DNA of 64,000 bases from Leifsonia poae. Its GTDB lineage: Bacteria > Actinomycetota > Actinomycetes > Actinomycetales > Microbacteriaceae. Below are positions 1 to 9,660 of this stretch, in pieces; within the stretch, counting starts at the first letter, position 1; every line of letters starts with the position of its first letter. Position numbers and translations under genes: made by a program. The stretch is taken from contig NZ_JAIHLP010000002.1 of NCBI RefSeq assembly GCF_020009625.1, positions 3,534,001 through 3,598,000 of the forward strand, given 5' to 3'. The notes beneath the pieces were generated by a model, which was given only the letters and a program-made list of their open reading frames with translations, was not told the origin of the DNA and ran no database searches.

Positions 1-650
1 ACCAGCTGCGCGCCGACGTGGAGGCCGACCAGTCGCTCGTCGTCGAACTGGCCGATGGCCTCAGCGAGATGCGCCGCGAAGCGGCCACCCGGCTCGGCAC
101 GGCCGTCTCAGATGAGCTCACCGCGCTCGCCATGGCCGACGCCCGCGTCGTGGTCGAGGTGACCGAGCGCGAGGAGTTCACGGCCAACGGACGCGACCAG
201 ATCTCGATCCTGCTGCAACCCCACTCGGGCGCGGAGCCACGGCCGCTCGGCAAAGGCGCCTCGGGCGGCGAACTCTCGCGGGTGATGCTCGCGATCGAGG
301 TCGTCATCGCCGGAACAGACCCGGTTCCCACCTTCATCTTCGATGAGATCGATGCCGGGGTCGGGGGCGCGTCCGCCATCGAGATCGGCCGGCGACTCGC
401 CCGACTCGCCGAGAGCTCGCAGGTGATCGTCGTCACCCACCTCGCCCAGGTCGCCGCCTTCGCGACGAACCATCTCACGGTCGTCAAAGGCAGCGACGGC
501 TCCGTCACCGAGTCGAGCGTGCGCCGGCTCACCGGCGACGAACGCATCGCCGAGATGGCCCGGCTGCTCTCCGGCCTGCCCGACTCCGAGAGCGGTCTCG
601 CCCACGCGCGAGAGCTCGTCGAGATGGCCGCCGCGACCGCCGCATCCTGA
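1..650 (+). CDS. recN: DNA repair ATPase RecN, C-terminal part (5' truncated by window)
   Basis: This is the C-terminal part of the SMC-like ATPase RecN, which acts in double-strand break repair. The reading frame is open from base 3, so the gene starts outside the window. Visible motifs are the ABC signature SGGELSR near bases 268-288, a Walker B strand ending in IFDEIDAGVGG, and a switch histidine in VVTHLAQVAAF. These are the usual RecN head-domain landmarks. The stop is TGA at 648-650. In many actinobacteria recN lies just upstream of pyrG, as here. I see no frameshift in the visible part. Confidence 0.95.
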   Translation, partial: QLRADVEADQSLVVELADGLSEMRREAATRLGTAVSDELTALAMADARVVVEVTEREEFTANGRDQISILLQPHSGAEPRPLGKGASGGELSRVMLAIEVVIAGTDPVPTFIFDEIDAGVGGASAIEIGRRLARLAESSQVIVVTHLAQVAAFATNHLTVVKGSDGSVTESSVRRLTGDERIAEMARLLSGLPDSESGLAHARELVEMAAATAAS

Positions 651-716
651 CCTCCGCCGTTTCCGATGACCGTGTCCGGTCGGGGGTGGCAGGAGGGGGT
701 GATAGGATAAAAGCCC

Positions 717-2420
717 GTGGTGGATAAAACAGACGCGGACAAATCGAACGGCATTACCAAACACATTTTTGTGACCGGTGGTGTCGTTTCTTCGTTGGGC
801 AAGGGCCTCACAGCGGCCAGCCTGGGCAACCTTCTGACGGCGCGCGGATTGCGCGTCGTGATGCAGAAGCTCGACCCCTACCTGAACGTGGACCCGGGAA
901 CCATGAACCCGTTCCAGCACGGTGAAGTCTTCGTCACCGACGACGGGGCGGAGACCGACCTCGACATCGGGCACTACGAGCGATTCCTCGACATCAACCT
1001 GACCCAGTCGGCGAATGTCACGACTGGGCAGATCTACTCGAACGTCATCGCCAAGGAGCGCCGCGGCGAGTACCTCGGCGACACTGTGCAGGTCATCCCG
1101 CACATCACCGACGAGATCAAGCGGCGGATGCGGCTGCAAGCGCAGGCCGGACCGAATGGCGAGCCCGCCCCCGATGTGATCATCACCGAGATCGGCGGAA
1201 CGGTCGGCGACATCGAGTCGCAGCCGTTCATCGAGTCGGCGCGCCAGGTGCGTCACGAGCTCGGCCGCAAGAACTGCTTCTTCGTCCACGTCTCACTCGT
1301 GCCGTTCATGAACGCCTCCGGCGAGCAGAAGACCAAGCCCACCCAGCACTCGGTCGCCGCCCTGCGCTCCATCGGCATCCAGCCGGATGCGCTGGTGCTG
1401 CGCAGCGATCGCCCCGTCTCCGAACCCAACAAGCGCAAGATCGCGCTGATGTGCGACGTCGACGAGTCCGCCGTGGTGAACGCGATCGACGTGCCGAGCA
1501 TCTACGACATCCCCACCATGCTGCACGACCAGGGCCTCGACGCGTACATCATCGACCAGCTCGGACTCGACGCGGGCGATGTGGACTGGGACGGCTGGAG
1601 CGAACTGCTGCACGCCGTGCACGACCCGAAGCACGAAGTCACCATCGGACTCGTCGGCAAGTACATCGACCTGCCCGACGCCTACCTCTCGGTGACCGAG
1701 GCGCTGCGCGCGGGCGGTTTCGCCCACGGTGCGAAGGTGACGCTGAAGTGGATCGCGTCCGACGAGTGCGGAACACCCGAGGGCGCCGCGCACCAGCTGT
1801 CCGACGTCGACGCGATCTGCGTTCCCGGCGGGTTCGGCGTTCGCGGCATCGAGGGAAAGCTCGGCGCGTTGCGTTTCGCTCGCGAGAACGGCATCCCCGC
1901 GCTCGGACTGTGCCTCGGCCTGCAGTGCATGGTGATCGAGTACGCCCGAAATGAGGCCGGCCTCGCCGGTGCCTCCTCGTCGGAGTTCGACCCCGACACC
2001 GAGTTCCCCGTGATCGCCACGATGGCGGAGCAGGTGGAGATCATCGCCGGTGGAGACCTCGGCGGCACGATGCGCCTCGGCCTGTACCCGGCGGCGCTTG
2101 CGGAGGGCTCGATCGTGTCTGAGCTCTACGGTGCCCCGGAGGCGAGCGAGCGTCACCGCCACCGCTACGAGGTGAACAACAACTACCGCGAGCAGATCGC
2201 CGAGGCCGGCCTCTGGTTCTCCGGAACCTCGCCCGACGGCCACCTCGTCGAATATGTGGAGCTTCCGCGCGACGTGCACCCGTTCTATGTGGGCACGCAG
2301 GCGCATCCCGAGTTGCGGTCGCGGCCGAACCGTGCGCACCCGCTGTTCCGCGGTCTCGTCGGCGCAGCCCTCGACCGCCAGAAGGCGAGTCGGCTGTTCG
2401 AAGTGGCCGCCGAGGCCTGA
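717..2420 (+). CDS. pyrG: CTP synthase
   Basis: This gene encodes CTP synthase, which makes CTP from UTP, ATP and glutamine. The 567-residue length is normal for the family. The N-terminal synthase domain shows the P-loop-like SSLGKG near residues 25-30. The C-terminal class I amidotransferase domain has the nucleophile Cys399 in GLCLGLQ, and the His530/Glu532 pair in AHPEL. The start is GTG; a purine-rich stretch (AGGAGG, 691-696) lies about 20 bases upstream, farther than usual. The next gene begins within the stop codon (TGATG), so the two are translationally coupled. Confidence 0.97.
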   Translation: MVDKTDADKSNGITKHIFVTGGVVSSLGKGLTAASLGNLLTARGLRVVMQKLDPYLNVDPGTMNPFQHGEVFVTDDGAETDLDIGHYERFLDINLTQSANVTTGQIYSNVIAKERRGEYLGDTVQVIPHITDEIKRRMRLQAQAGPNGEPAPDVIITEIGGTVGDIESQPFIESARQVRHELGRKNCFFVHVSLVPFMNASGEQKTKPTQHSVAALRSIGIQPDALVLRSDRPVSEPNKRKIALMCDVDESAVVNAIDVPSIYDIPTMLHDQGLDAYIIDQLGLDAGDVDWDGWSELLHAVHDPKHEVTIGLVGKYIDLPDAYLSVTEALRAGGFAHGAKVTLKWIASDECGTPEGAAHQLSDVDAICVPGGFGVRGIEGKLGALRFARENGIPALGLCLGLQCMVIEYARNEAGLAGASSSEFDPDTEFPVIATMAEQVEIIAGGDLGGTMRLGLYPAALAEGSIVSELYGAPEASERHRHRYEVNNNYREQIAEAGLWFSGTSPDGHLVEYVELPRDVHPFYVGTQAHPELRSRPNRAHPLFRGLVGAALDRQKASRLFEVAAEA

Positions 2421-3073
2421 TGACCGAGCAACCGGTCGCCGACGGAGCCTCGACCGAGGCGTTGAGCGACGACGCCGTATCGCCGCGGATCACCTCGAGC
2501 GAGACGGTGTTCGCCGGCCGAATCTGGGATGTTAAGCGGGAAACATTCCGGTACAACGACGCCGACATCACCCGGGAATACGTGGACCATACCGGCGCCG
2601 TCGCGATCCTCGCCCTGGACGACACCGACCGGGTGCTGCTGATCAAGCAGTACCGGCATCCCGTGCGGCATCGTGACTGGGAGATCCCGGCCGGGCTGCT
2701 CGACATCACCGGTGAGCCGCCCCTGACCGCGGCCAAGAGGGAGCTGGCCGAGGAGGCCGACCTCGTGGCCGACGAATGGAACGTGCTCGCCGAGTTCTAC
2801 ACGAGCCCCGGCGGCAGCGACGAGGCCATTCGCGTCTACCTGGCCCGTTCCGTGCGACCCACCGCCGACGCCTTCGACCGCGAAGACGAGGAGGCCGACA
2901 TCGAGGTTCGCTGGGTGCCCCTCGACGAGGTGGTGGATGCGGTGCTCGCGCGCCGCGTGCAGAACCCGTCACTGATCGTGGGCGTGCTCGCGGCCCGTGC
3001 CGCCCGGGAGAGCGGCTGGGCGCAGCTCGGCCCCGCTGACGAGCCCTGGCCGAGGCACCCGAAGCTCGGTTGA
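2420..3073 (+). CDS. NUDIX hydrolase, ADP-ribose pyrophosphatase type
   Basis: This is a 217-residue NUDIX hydrolase that most resembles ADP-ribose pyrophosphatases. The Nudix box lies at residues 92-116 and contains the core RELAEE. Its spacing is one residue longer than the strict consensus between the first glycine and glutamate. The segment IKQYRHPVRHRDWEIPAG before the box is typical of ADP-ribose pyrophosphatases. Its ATG overlaps the pyrG stop by one base. In this conserved gene order it sits between pyrG and xerD. The substrate is inferred from family resemblance only. Confidence 0.92.
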   Translation: MTEQPVADGASTEALSDDAVSPRITSSETVFAGRIWDVKRETFRYNDADITREYVDHTGAVAILALDDTDRVLLIKQYRHPVRHRDWEIPAGLLDITGEPPLTAAKRELAEEADLVADEWNVLAEFYTSPGGSDEAIRVYLARSVRPTADAFDREDEEADIEVRWVPLDEVVDAVLARRVQNPSLIVGVLAARAARESGWAQLGPADEPWPRHPKLG

Positions 3074-3089
3074 TCGTGACGAGGCTGCC

Positions 3090-4022
3090 ATGAGCGCCGA
3101 GGTGGGGGAGCGTGCTCCGGCCGTCGAGGCGGCCGCCGACTCGTATCTCCGGCACGTCGCGATCGAGCGCGGGCTCTCGGCGAACACCGTCGCTGCCTAT
3201 CGCCGCGATCTCGGCGTGTACTCGGCCTGGCTCGCCGCGAACGGTGTCGGCACCCTGCGCGGGGTGACGGCCGTGACCCTCTCGGAGTTCGCCATCCATC
3301 TCGGCTCGCGCGAGGTGTCGCCCCTGACCGCGTCGTCGCTGGCCCGGATGCTCTCCACCGTGCGCGGGTTCCACCGTTTCCTGCTCGACGAGGGTGTCGT
3401 CGACGAAGACGTCTCCCGCGACATCAAACCGCCGAAGCTCGCCAGCCGGCTGCCCAAGGCGATCACCATCGAGCAGGTGGGCGCGCTGCTGGCGGCCACC
3501 GACGGGGACGACCTCCAATCCTTGCGCGACAAAGCACTGCTCGAATTGCTCTACGCCACCGGCGCGCGGGTGAGCGAGGCCGTCGACCTCAACGTCGACG
3601 ATGTGATCGACGACGAGATCGTTCGCCTCACCGGCAAAGGCAACAAGCAGCGAATCGTGCCCCTCGGCAGCTACGCGCGCACCGCCATCGACGCCTACCT
3701 CGTGCGGGCGCGCCCTGCCCTGTCGGCACGCGGCAAGGCGACCCCGGCGCTGTTCCTCGGGATGCGCGGCGCACGGGTGTCGCGTCAGAACGCCTGGCTG
3801 ATCATCCGGGCCGCCGCCGAACGAGCCCACCTGGGTGTGGAGATCTCGCCGCACACCCTCCGGCACTCCTTCGCCACACACTTGCTGGCCGGTGGCGCCG
3901 ACGTGCGGGTCGTGCAAGAGCTGCTCGGCCACTCGTCCGTGGCGACGACGCAGATCTACACCCTGGTCACCGCCGACACCCTCCGCGACGTGTACACCTC
4001 CGCCCACCCCCGCGCCCGCTGA
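3090..4022 (+). CDS. xerD: Site-specific tyrosine recombinase XerD
   Basis: XerD acts with XerC at dif to resolve chromosome dimers. Counting from ATG 3090 the protein has 310 residues, the usual Xer length. All catalytic residues are visible: Arg160 (ATGARVSE), Lys186 (GKGNKQ), His255 and Arg258 (HTLRHS), His281 (LLGHSS) and Tyr290. The N-terminal SAM-like core-binding domain covers about residues 15-105. I chose ATG 3090, preceded by GACGAGG, because the open frame upstream to 2997 overlaps the previous gene and adds a low-complexity tail. The neighbours parA, scpA and scpB are also chromosome-maintenance genes. Confidence 0.95.
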   Translation: MSAEVGERAPAVEAAADSYLRHVAIERGLSANTVAAYRRDLGVYSAWLAANGVGTLRGVTAVTLSEFAIHLGSREVSPLTASSLARMLSTVRGFHRFLLDEGVVDEDVSRDIKPPKLASRLPKAITIEQVGALLAATDGDDLQSLRDKALLELLYATGARVSEAVDLNVDDVIDDEIVRLTGKGNKQRIVPLGSYARTAIDAYLVRARPALSARGKATPALFLGMRGARVSRQNAWLIIRAAAERAHLGVEISPHTLRHSFATHLLAGGADVRVVQELLGHSSVATTQIYTLVTADTLRDVYTSAHPRAR

Positions 4023-4043
4023 CCCCGTCGGCCCGCCGATCCG

Positions 4044-4128
4044 GGCTGGCGCGCTGGTCCGGCTGGCGCGCTGGTCCGGCTGGCGCGCTGGTCCGGCTGG
4101 CGCGCTGGTCCGGCTGGTGCCCTGATCC
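4044..4128 (+). repeat. 17-bp tandem repeat array, five units
   Basis: Four exact copies of GGCTGGCGCGCTGGTCC run from 4044 to 4111, followed by a fifth copy with three substitutions at 4112-4128. A 17-bp unit does not keep a reading frame, so the array is probably non-coding. It begins 22 bases after the xerD stop. Confidence 0.9.
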
Positions 4129-4340
4129 GGCTTGAGCCGACGCCCCAGCGTCGGAGCAAACCGGCCGTGCGGCGGAAAAGCCCGTCCTGACAGACCCTTT
4201 TTGCGGCGGGTCGCCCGAAGTGTCCTTCGTTGCGGCGTCTGTCGGCGAATGCTCGGCGTTTCTCAGGAGAACGTAGTCCAGGGCGACCGCTGCATCCTGA
4301 ATTCAGGCGATGGCAGTCGGCGGCAGGTGCTTCCTCCTGA

Positions 4341-4592
4341 TCTTCGGTGGCCGGTGCCTCATCTCCGCTGGAGCGTGTCGCGTCTCCGGTGGCGGGTGTC
4401 GCATCTCCGCTGGTGCGCGTCGCGTCTCCGCTGGTGCGCGTCGCGTCTCCGGTGGCGGGTGTCGCATCTCCGCTGGTGCGCGTCGCATCTCCGGTGGCGG
4501 GTGCCGCGTCTCCGGTGGCCGGTGTCGCATCTCCGGTGGCCGGTGCCGCATCTCCGCTGGTGCGCGCCGCATCTCCGCTGGTGCGCGTCGCC
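4341..4592 (+). repeat. 21-bp tandem repeat array, twelve units of two types
   Basis: Twelve 21-bp units lie end to end. Two types can be told apart by their middle bases, TCTCCGCTGGTGCGCGTCGC (type A) and TCTCCGGTGGCGGGTGTCGC (type B). From the left the order is B-like, A-like, B, A, A, B, A, B, B, B, A, A. The unit is a multiple of three, so several frames stay open across it on both strands (for example seven-residue VASPLVR-type periods). None has a credible start and ribosome site, so I treat the array as non-coding. Confidence 0.88.
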
Positions 4593-4714
4593 GGCCGGCG
4601 CCGCCTGAGTTCGGCCCGGGGGAGCGGGGCACGGCGATGCGACCCGCGAACCGGGGACAGCGCCGATACACTGGACCTTTGAACGACCGCAAGGCGAGAG
4701 GGCTGGACACGTAG

Positions 4715-5614
4715 GTGACGCGCAACGACGAGGTACGGACTGAGCTCCCCGGCATGGATGACGCATCCCTCGCCGTCAGGCTCGGACCCACCGGGCGTCC
4801 CTTCCACAGTTTCGCCCAGCCCGCGCCGCTGAAGCAGCACGGGCCCGCGCGCATCATCGCCCTCTGCAACCAGAAGGGCGGAGTCGGCAAGACCACCACC
4901 AGCATCAGCCTGGGGGCGAGTCTGGCCGAGTACGGCCGGCGCGTGCTGGCCATCGACTTCGACCCGCAAGGCGCGCTCTCGGCCGGGCTCGGCGCCCAGA
5001 CGCACGACGTCACCACGATCTACGATCTGCTCCTGTCGCGCAGCAAAGACCCGTTCGAGGCCATCCAGCACACGGGTACGCCCGGGCTCGACATCATCCC
5101 GGCCAACATCGACCTGTCGGCCGCCGAGGTGCACCTCGTCAACGAGGTCGCCCGTGAGCAGATCCTCGCCAGTGTGCTTCGCAAGGTGAGCGCCGACTAC
5201 GACGTCGTGCTCATCGACTGCCAGCCCTCGCTGGGCATCCTCACGGTCAACGCGCTCACCGCGAGCCACGGTGTGCTCATCCCGCTGGAGTGCGAGTATT
5301 TCGCGCTACGCGGGGTCGCCCTGCTCATCGAGACGATCGACAAGGTGCGGGAGAGGCTGAACCCGGCGATCGAACTCGACGGCATCCTCGCTACGATGTA
5401 CGACTCGCGCACACTCCACTCGCGCGAGGTGCTGGAGCGCGTCGTCGACGCATTCGGCGACAGCGTGCTAGAAACGGTCATCTCGCGCACGGTCAAATTT
5501 CCGGATGCGTCGGTCGCCGCCACCCCGATCACTCAGTTCGCGCCCGAGCACGCGGCCGCGGAGGCGTATCGCCAGTTGGCGAGGGAACTGATCTCGCGTG
5601 GCGCCGTCGCCTAG
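4715..5614 (+). CDS. ParA/Soj family chromosome-partitioning ATPase
   Basis: This is a ParA-type deviant Walker ATPase of 299 residues. The Walker A motif KGGVGKTT lies at residues 54-61, with the deviant lysine, and VLLIDCQPSLG is the switch/Walker B region. There is a roughly 45-residue N-terminal extension before the ATPase fold. No parB or parS-like partner is next to it. It sits just before scpA, whose start codon overlaps its end, an arrangement common in actinobacteria. A role in chromosome organisation with ScpAB is inferred. The GTG start at 4715 has a GAGGG sequence about 13 bases upstream. Confidence 0.92.
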   Translation: MTRNDEVRTELPGMDDASLAVRLGPTGRPFHSFAQPAPLKQHGPARIIALCNQKGGVGKTTTSISLGASLAEYGRRVLAIDFDPQGALSAGLGAQTHDVTTIYDLLLSRSKDPFEAIQHTGTPGLDIIPANIDLSAAEVHLVNEVAREQILASVLRKVSADYDVVLIDCQPSLGILTVNALTASHGVLIPLECEYFALRGVALLIETIDKVRERLNPAIELDGILATMYDSRTLHSREVLERVVDAFGDSVLETVISRTVKFPDASVAATPITQFAPEHAAAEAYRQLARELISRGAVA

Positions 5615-6476
5615 CCAGGCTGAGCGCGACGAGGCCGCCGGCGACACGGCGACGCCGATCGTCTCCGCCGACGCTGAGGCGACTCCCACTGAATCCCCGA
5701 GCTTCCGGGTCGCGCTCGGCGACTTCGAGGGTCCGTTCGATCTGCTCCTGTCGCTGATCACGAAACACGAGCTCGACATCACCGAGATCTCGCTCAGCCG
5801 GGTGACCGACGAGTTCATCAGCTACCTGCGTGCGCTCGACTCCGAGCACAGTCTCGACGAAGCGAGCGAGTTCCTGCTCGTGGCCGCCACGCTGCTCGAT
5901 CTGAAGGTGGCCGGGTTGCTGCCGCAGGGCGAGCTCGTCGACGCCGAGGATGTGGCGCTTCTGGAGGCACGCGACCTTCTTTTCGCCCGGCTGCTGCAGT
6001 ACCGGGCGTTCAAGGAGGCGTCGGCCTGGTTCCAGTCCGGGTTGGAGGCCGAGGCCACGCGTCACGCGCGCACCGTGAGACTCGAAGACAAGTACCGCCA
6101 GCGCACGCCAGAGCTGGTGTGGACCCTCGCCGCCGACGACTTCGCCGCGCTCGCGACGATCGCGCTCACGCCCCGGGAGATCCCGGTCGTCGGCCTCGAC
6201 CACCTGCACGCGCCGCTCGTGAGCATCCGGGAGCAGGCCGCCCACGTCGTCGGGATGCTGCGCTCGGGCGAGAGCCTCACCTTCCGCCAGCTGATCGCCG
6301 GCGCCGACCAGAAAGGCGTCGTGATCGCCCGGTTCCTCGCGGTGCTCGAGCTCTACCGTCACGCCGCCATCGCCTTCGAGCAGCTGGAGCCGCTCGGCGA
6401 GCTGACCCTGCGCTGGACGGCCGAGCATTGGTCGCAAGAGAACCTATCGAACCTGGGAGCCGATTATGACGGTTGA
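5598..6476 (+). CDS. scpA: Segregation and condensation protein A
   Basis: ScpA is the kleisin subunit that bridges SMC heads in the bacterial condensin. The 292-residue protein has the family hallmark FEGPFDLLLSLITKHELDITEISL after a roughly 35-residue Ala/Thr-rich N-terminus. It ends with a winged-helix-like segment (RFLAVLELYRHAAIAFEQ). The GTG start overlaps the parA stop, and its own end overlaps scpB by 11 bases, so the parA-scpA-scpB genes are probably co-translated. Confidence 0.95.
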   Translation: MAPSPSQAERDEAAGDTATPIVSADAEATPTESPSFRVALGDFEGPFDLLLSLITKHELDITEISLSRVTDEFISYLRALDSEHSLDEASEFLLVAATLLDLKVAGLLPQGELVDAEDVALLEARDLLFARLLQYRAFKEASAWFQSGLEAEATRHARTVRLEDKYRQRTPELVWTLAADDFAALATIALTPREIPVVGLDHLHAPLVSIREQAAHVVGMLRSGESLTFRQLIAGADQKGVVIARFLAVLELYRHAAIAFEQLEPLGELTLRWTAEHWSQENLSNLGADYDG

Positions 6477-7077
6477 GAATCAGCAAACGGTCGAGGGGGA
6501 GGTGCCGCCCGTTCTGCCGGAGGGTATCGACATCGAACGCTCCCTGGAGGCCATCCTGATGGTCGCCGACGAACCGATGAGTGTCATCACCCTCGCCTCC
6601 GCCGTCAGCGCCCCGGTGAAGCGTGTGCGCGCGGCAGTGGATGCGCTGGTCGCCGACTATGACGGCAGCGCTGGCGGCATTCGGCGCGGTTTCGAACTGC
6701 GGGAAGTCGGTGGCGGCTGGCGGCTCTACGTGCGGCCGGAGTTCGACCCCGTCGTCGCAGACTACGTGCTCGCCCAGAACCCGACCAAGCTCTCGCAGGC
6801 GGCGTTGGAGACTCTCGCCGTGATCGCGTACAAGCAGCCGATCAGTCGCGGCGCCATCGCCTCGATCCGTGCGGTGAACGTGGACTCCGTCGTGCGCACT
6901 CTGCTCGGCCGGGGCCTCATCACCGAAATGTTCACCGACAGCGAGACCGGCGCCATCAACTACGGCACCACCGATCTGCTGCTCACCCAACTCGGCGTCA
7001 ACTCGATCGACGACCTGCCGAAGATCTCGCCGCTGCTCGCAGACGGCGCGGAAGGATTCGACGGCGATGTCCGCTAA
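6466..7077 (+). CDS. scpB: Segregation and condensation protein B
   Basis: ScpB is the winged-helix (kite) partner of ScpA in the SMC complex. The 203-residue protein shows the characteristic AIEAILMVADEPMS-like N-terminal helix (here LEAILMVADEPMS) and the second-domain motif LETLAVIAYKQPISRGAI near residues 120-138. The start overlaps scpA. The final codons overlap an ATG at 7067, which is the likely original start of the following rluB gene. Confidence 0.95.
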   Translation: MTVENQQTVEGEVPPVLPEGIDIERSLEAILMVADEPMSVITLASAVSAPVKRVRAAVDALVADYDGSAGGIRRGFELREVGGGWRLYVRPEFDPVVADYVLAQNPTKLSQAALETLAVIAYKQPISRGAIASIRAVNVDSVVRTLLGRGLITEMFTDSETGAINYGTTDLLLTQLGVNSIDDLPKISPLLADGAEGFDGDVR

Positions 7078-7857
7078 CCCCCGCACGACACCCCTGCCGT
7101 CTCTCCCGAGGGCGAGCGGCTGCAGAAAGTGATGGCCGCCGCCGGCGTCGCGTCGCGTCGCGTCTCCGAAGATCTCATCTCCGCCGGCCGGGTGACGGTG
7201 AACGGCGAGACCGTCACCGAGCTGGGCCGGCGCATCGACCCGTTGAACGACCTCGTTGCCGTGGACGGCAGCGCCGTGCAGCTCGACACCAGCCGACGCT
7301 ATGTGATGCTCAACAAGCCGGTGGGTGTAGTGAGCTCGCTGCGCGACGAGCAGGGCCGCCCCGACCTCTCGCGGTTCACCGCCGGTTACGAGGAACGCCT
7401 GTTCAACGTCGGCCGGCTCGACGCCGAGACCTCGGGGCTGCTCATCCTCACGAACGACGGCGAGCTCGCGCATGTGCTCGCGCATCCCAGTTTCGGTGTG
7501 ACGAAGACGTACATCGCGCGTGTGCGCGGCGTCGTCACCCCACAAACCATCGCCACGCTCACCCGCGGAGTCGAACTGGAGGACGGCCCGATCGTGGCCG
7601 ACCGCGCCCGCCTGCTCGAACGCAGTTCCGCGAGCCGCGACAGCCTCGTCGAGCTCACCCTGCACTCGGGCCGCAACCGCATCGTGCGGCGCATGATGGC
7701 CGAGGTCGGGCACCCGGTGATCGAATTGGTGCGCCGCCAGTTCGGGCCCCTGCACCTGGGGACCCTGCGGGTGGGGCAGATGCGCGACCTGACTAAGGTG
7801 GAACTCGGTGAACTGCTGACCATCTCGCGTCGATCCGGCCCCCAACCGCAGAAGTGA
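7067..7857 (+). pseudogene. rluB: 23S rRNA pseudouridine synthase RluB-type, apparent 1-bp frameshift near the 5' end
   Basis: The open frame from GTG 7129 encodes an RsuA/RluB-type pseudouridine synthase with an S4 domain (ASRRVSEDLISAGRVTVNG) and the catalytic-loop motif GRLDAETSGLLI. That start cuts off the conserved GERLQKVMAAAG head of the S4 domain, which is encoded in frame just upstream (7108-7143) but has no start codon there. ATG 7067 overlaps scpB and is in another frame. Adding one C in the run of five at 7078-7082 joins them into MSANPPHDTPAVSPEGERLQ. So this is either a sequencing error or a real frameshift. The downstream frame is intact. Confidence 0.85.
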
Positions 7858-7867
7858 GCGCCCTTCC

Positions 7868-8959
7868 GTGACAGTCCCCTCTTCCTCCCGGATCACCGGA
7901 CCGGTGCGTGTCGTCGGCGCTGGTCTGCTCGGCGCCTCCGTCGGGCTCGGGTTGCGTGCCCGCGGCGTCGATGTGCTGCTCGATGACGCCTCCCCGGCCC
8001 ACCTGAGCCTCGCCGTCGACTACGGCGCTGGCCGCCCAGACGATGGCTCCGTCGAACCGCAGCTGATCGTCGTCGCCGTGCCGCCCGACCTCGTGGCGCG
8101 GGTGGTGCTCGCCGAGCTCGCCGCGCATCCGGATGCCGTCGTCACCGATGTGGCCAGCGTCAAGATGGCGCCCCTCGCCGAATTGCAGGCCGCCGGCGCC
8201 GACCTCACCCGCTACATCGGATCGCATCCGCTCGCCGGGCGGGAGCGCGGAGGCCCGATCTCGGCCCGTGCGGACCTGTTCATCGGCCGACCCTGGGTGG
8301 TGTGCGGTCGACCCGGCACCGACCGGGCGAGCATCTCGCTGCTGGAGTCGCTCATCCTCGACCTCGGCGCCAGCCCCGTCGAGATGGCGACCGACGACCA
8401 CGACGCCGCGGTCGCCCTCGTCTCGCACACGCCGCAGATCGTCGCAAGCCTGATGGCCCGGCGCCTCAGCGGCTCGACCGACGCGGCCCTCGGCCTGGCC
8501 GGGCAGGGCCTGCGAGACGTGACCCGCATCGCCGCGAGCGAGCCCGAACTCTGGGTGCAGATCCTCGGCGCGAATGCGCCCGCCGTCGTCGAGATTCTGC
8601 ACGCCTACCGCGACGACCTCGACCGGGTGCTCGCCGCGCTCGGCGACGTCGATGCATCCGGTGCCCGGCGCGCCCTGGCGGAAGAGCTGGCCGGCGGCAA
8701 CCTCGGCGTCTCCCGGTTGCCCGGCAAACACGGACAGGACCGTCGATACTCGCCGATCGTCGTGCTGGTGGATGACCGACCGGGCGAACTCGGCCGGCTG
8801 TTCACCGAGCTCGGCGAAATCGGGGTGAACCTGGAAGACCTGAGACTCGAGCACTCGCCGGGCGCCCAGGTCGGCCTCGCCGAGATCGCGGTGCTGCCCG
8901 AACACCTGCAGCGGACGATCGAAGAACTCAGTGCACGCGGATGGAGAATCGCAGGATGA
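7868..8959 (+). CDS. tyrA: Prephenate dehydrogenase
   Basis: This is a prephenate dehydrogenase of tyrosine biosynthesis, 363 residues. The N-terminal Rossmann motif is [15 protein letters not shown] at about residues 14-28. [12 protein letters not shown] carries the catalytic-region histidine, and an ACT-type regulatory domain follows near residues 295-350 ([14 protein letters not shown]). The ACT domain suggests feedback control by an aromatic amino acid, which is inferred from the family. The GTG start is at 7868. The stop overlaps the cmk start as ATGA, so the two genes are coupled. Confidence 0.93.
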   Translation: MTVPSSSRITGPVRVVGAGLLGASVGLGLRARGVDVLLDDASPAHLSLAVDYGAGRPDDGSVEPQLIVVAVPPDLVARVVLAELAAHPDAVVTDVASVKMAPLAELQAAGADLTRYIGSHPLAGRERGGPISARADLFIGRPWVVCGRPGTDRASISLLESLILDLGASPVEMATDDHDAAVALVSHTPQIVASLMARRLSGSTDAALGLAGQGLRDVTRIAASEPELWVQILGANAPAVVEILHAYRDDLDRVLAALGDVDASGARRALAEELAGGNLGVSRLPGKHGQDRRYSPIVVLVDDRPGELGRLFTELGEIGVNLEDLRLEHSPGAQVGLAEIAVLPEHLQRTIEELSARGWRIAG

Positions 8960-9660
8960 GCACCACCACACCCGAAACCCCCACCGACTCCGGCGTTCCG
9001 ACCGTCGTCGCCGTCGACGGACCGGCCGGCAGCGGCAAGTCGAGCGTCAGCAAGGCGAGCGCACGGCGGCTCGGCTTCGCCTACCTCGACACCGGCGCCG
9101 CTTACCGCGCGCTCAGTTGGTTCGTCGTGCAGCGACGCATCGACCCCACCGACTCGGCCGCCGTCGTCGACGCGCTCCCCGACTTCGACTACCGCATCGG
9201 CACCGACCCGGACGGCTACCATGTCTTCGTCGGCGAGCATGACGTGACCGAGGCCATCCGCGACCCGGAGGTGACCGCGGTCGTCAGCGCCGTCGCCCGG
9301 GTTCCGGAGGTGCGTGGACACCTCACCGGACTGTTCCGCACCATCATGCGGAACACCCCGAAACCGGGCATCGTGGTGGAAGGGCGGGACATCACGACGG
9401 TCGTGGCGCCGGACGCCCCTGTGCGCATCCTGCTCACTGCCAGCGAAGAGGCTAGAATAGCTAGGCGTTCCGCGGAGCTCGTCGGCCATTCGGCCGCCCA
9501 TGTCGGTGAGCAACTCCAGCGGCGCGACCGGGCCGATTCCCGGGTCGTGGACTTCATGAACGCCGCCGACGGTGTTACCACCGTCGATTCAACCGAACTT
9601 GACTTCGATATGACCGTGGACGCGGTCATCGCGGTCGTGCAGAAGGAAACCCATGCCTGA
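8956..9660 (+). CDS. cmk: Cytidylate kinase
   Basis: Cytidylate kinase phosphorylates CMP and dCMP. The P-loop [10 protein letters not shown] lies near residues 22-31. Further landmarks are [12 protein letters not shown], the CMP-binding [11 protein letters not shown], and the LID-like [10 protein letters not shown] prefer ATG 8956, which forms an ATGA overlap with tyrA, over the in-frame ATG 8941 buried in tyrA. The end overlaps der by eight bases. The cmk-der pair is widespread in Gram-positive bacteria. Confidence 0.94.
   Translation: MSTTTPETPTDSGVPTVVAVDGPAGSGKSSVSKASARRLGFAYLDTGAAYRALSWFVVQRRIDPTDSAAVVDALPDFDYRIGTDPDGYHVFVGEHDVTEAIRDPEVTAVVSAVARVPEVRGHLTGLFRTIMRNTPKPGIVVEGRDITTVVAPDAPVRILLTASEEARIARRSAELVGHSAAHVGEQLQRRDRADSRVVDFMNAADGVTTVDSTELDFDMTVDAVIAVVQKETHA

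Larger units (their letters stand above)
4023..4714. other. Intergenic region between xerD and parA (692 bp)
   Basis: No gene is supported here. Apart from the 17-bp and 21-bp repeat arrays, the stretch 4129-4340 holds no recognisable RNA or promoter. Open frames exist on both strands but follow repeat periodicity. Confidence 0.7.

Noticed and set aside
4044..4592. CRISPR array
   Set aside because: Units are contiguous without unique spacers and no cas genes are present.
4132..4682. Plus-strand open frames across the 21-bp repeats
   Set aside because: They lack a convincing ribosome site and their product is only repeat periodicity.
3956..5269. Long minus-strand open frame across the repeat arrays and parA
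   Set aside because: Its Thr/Ala/Gly-rich heptads follow directly from the 21-bp repeat, and the rest is the antisense of parA.
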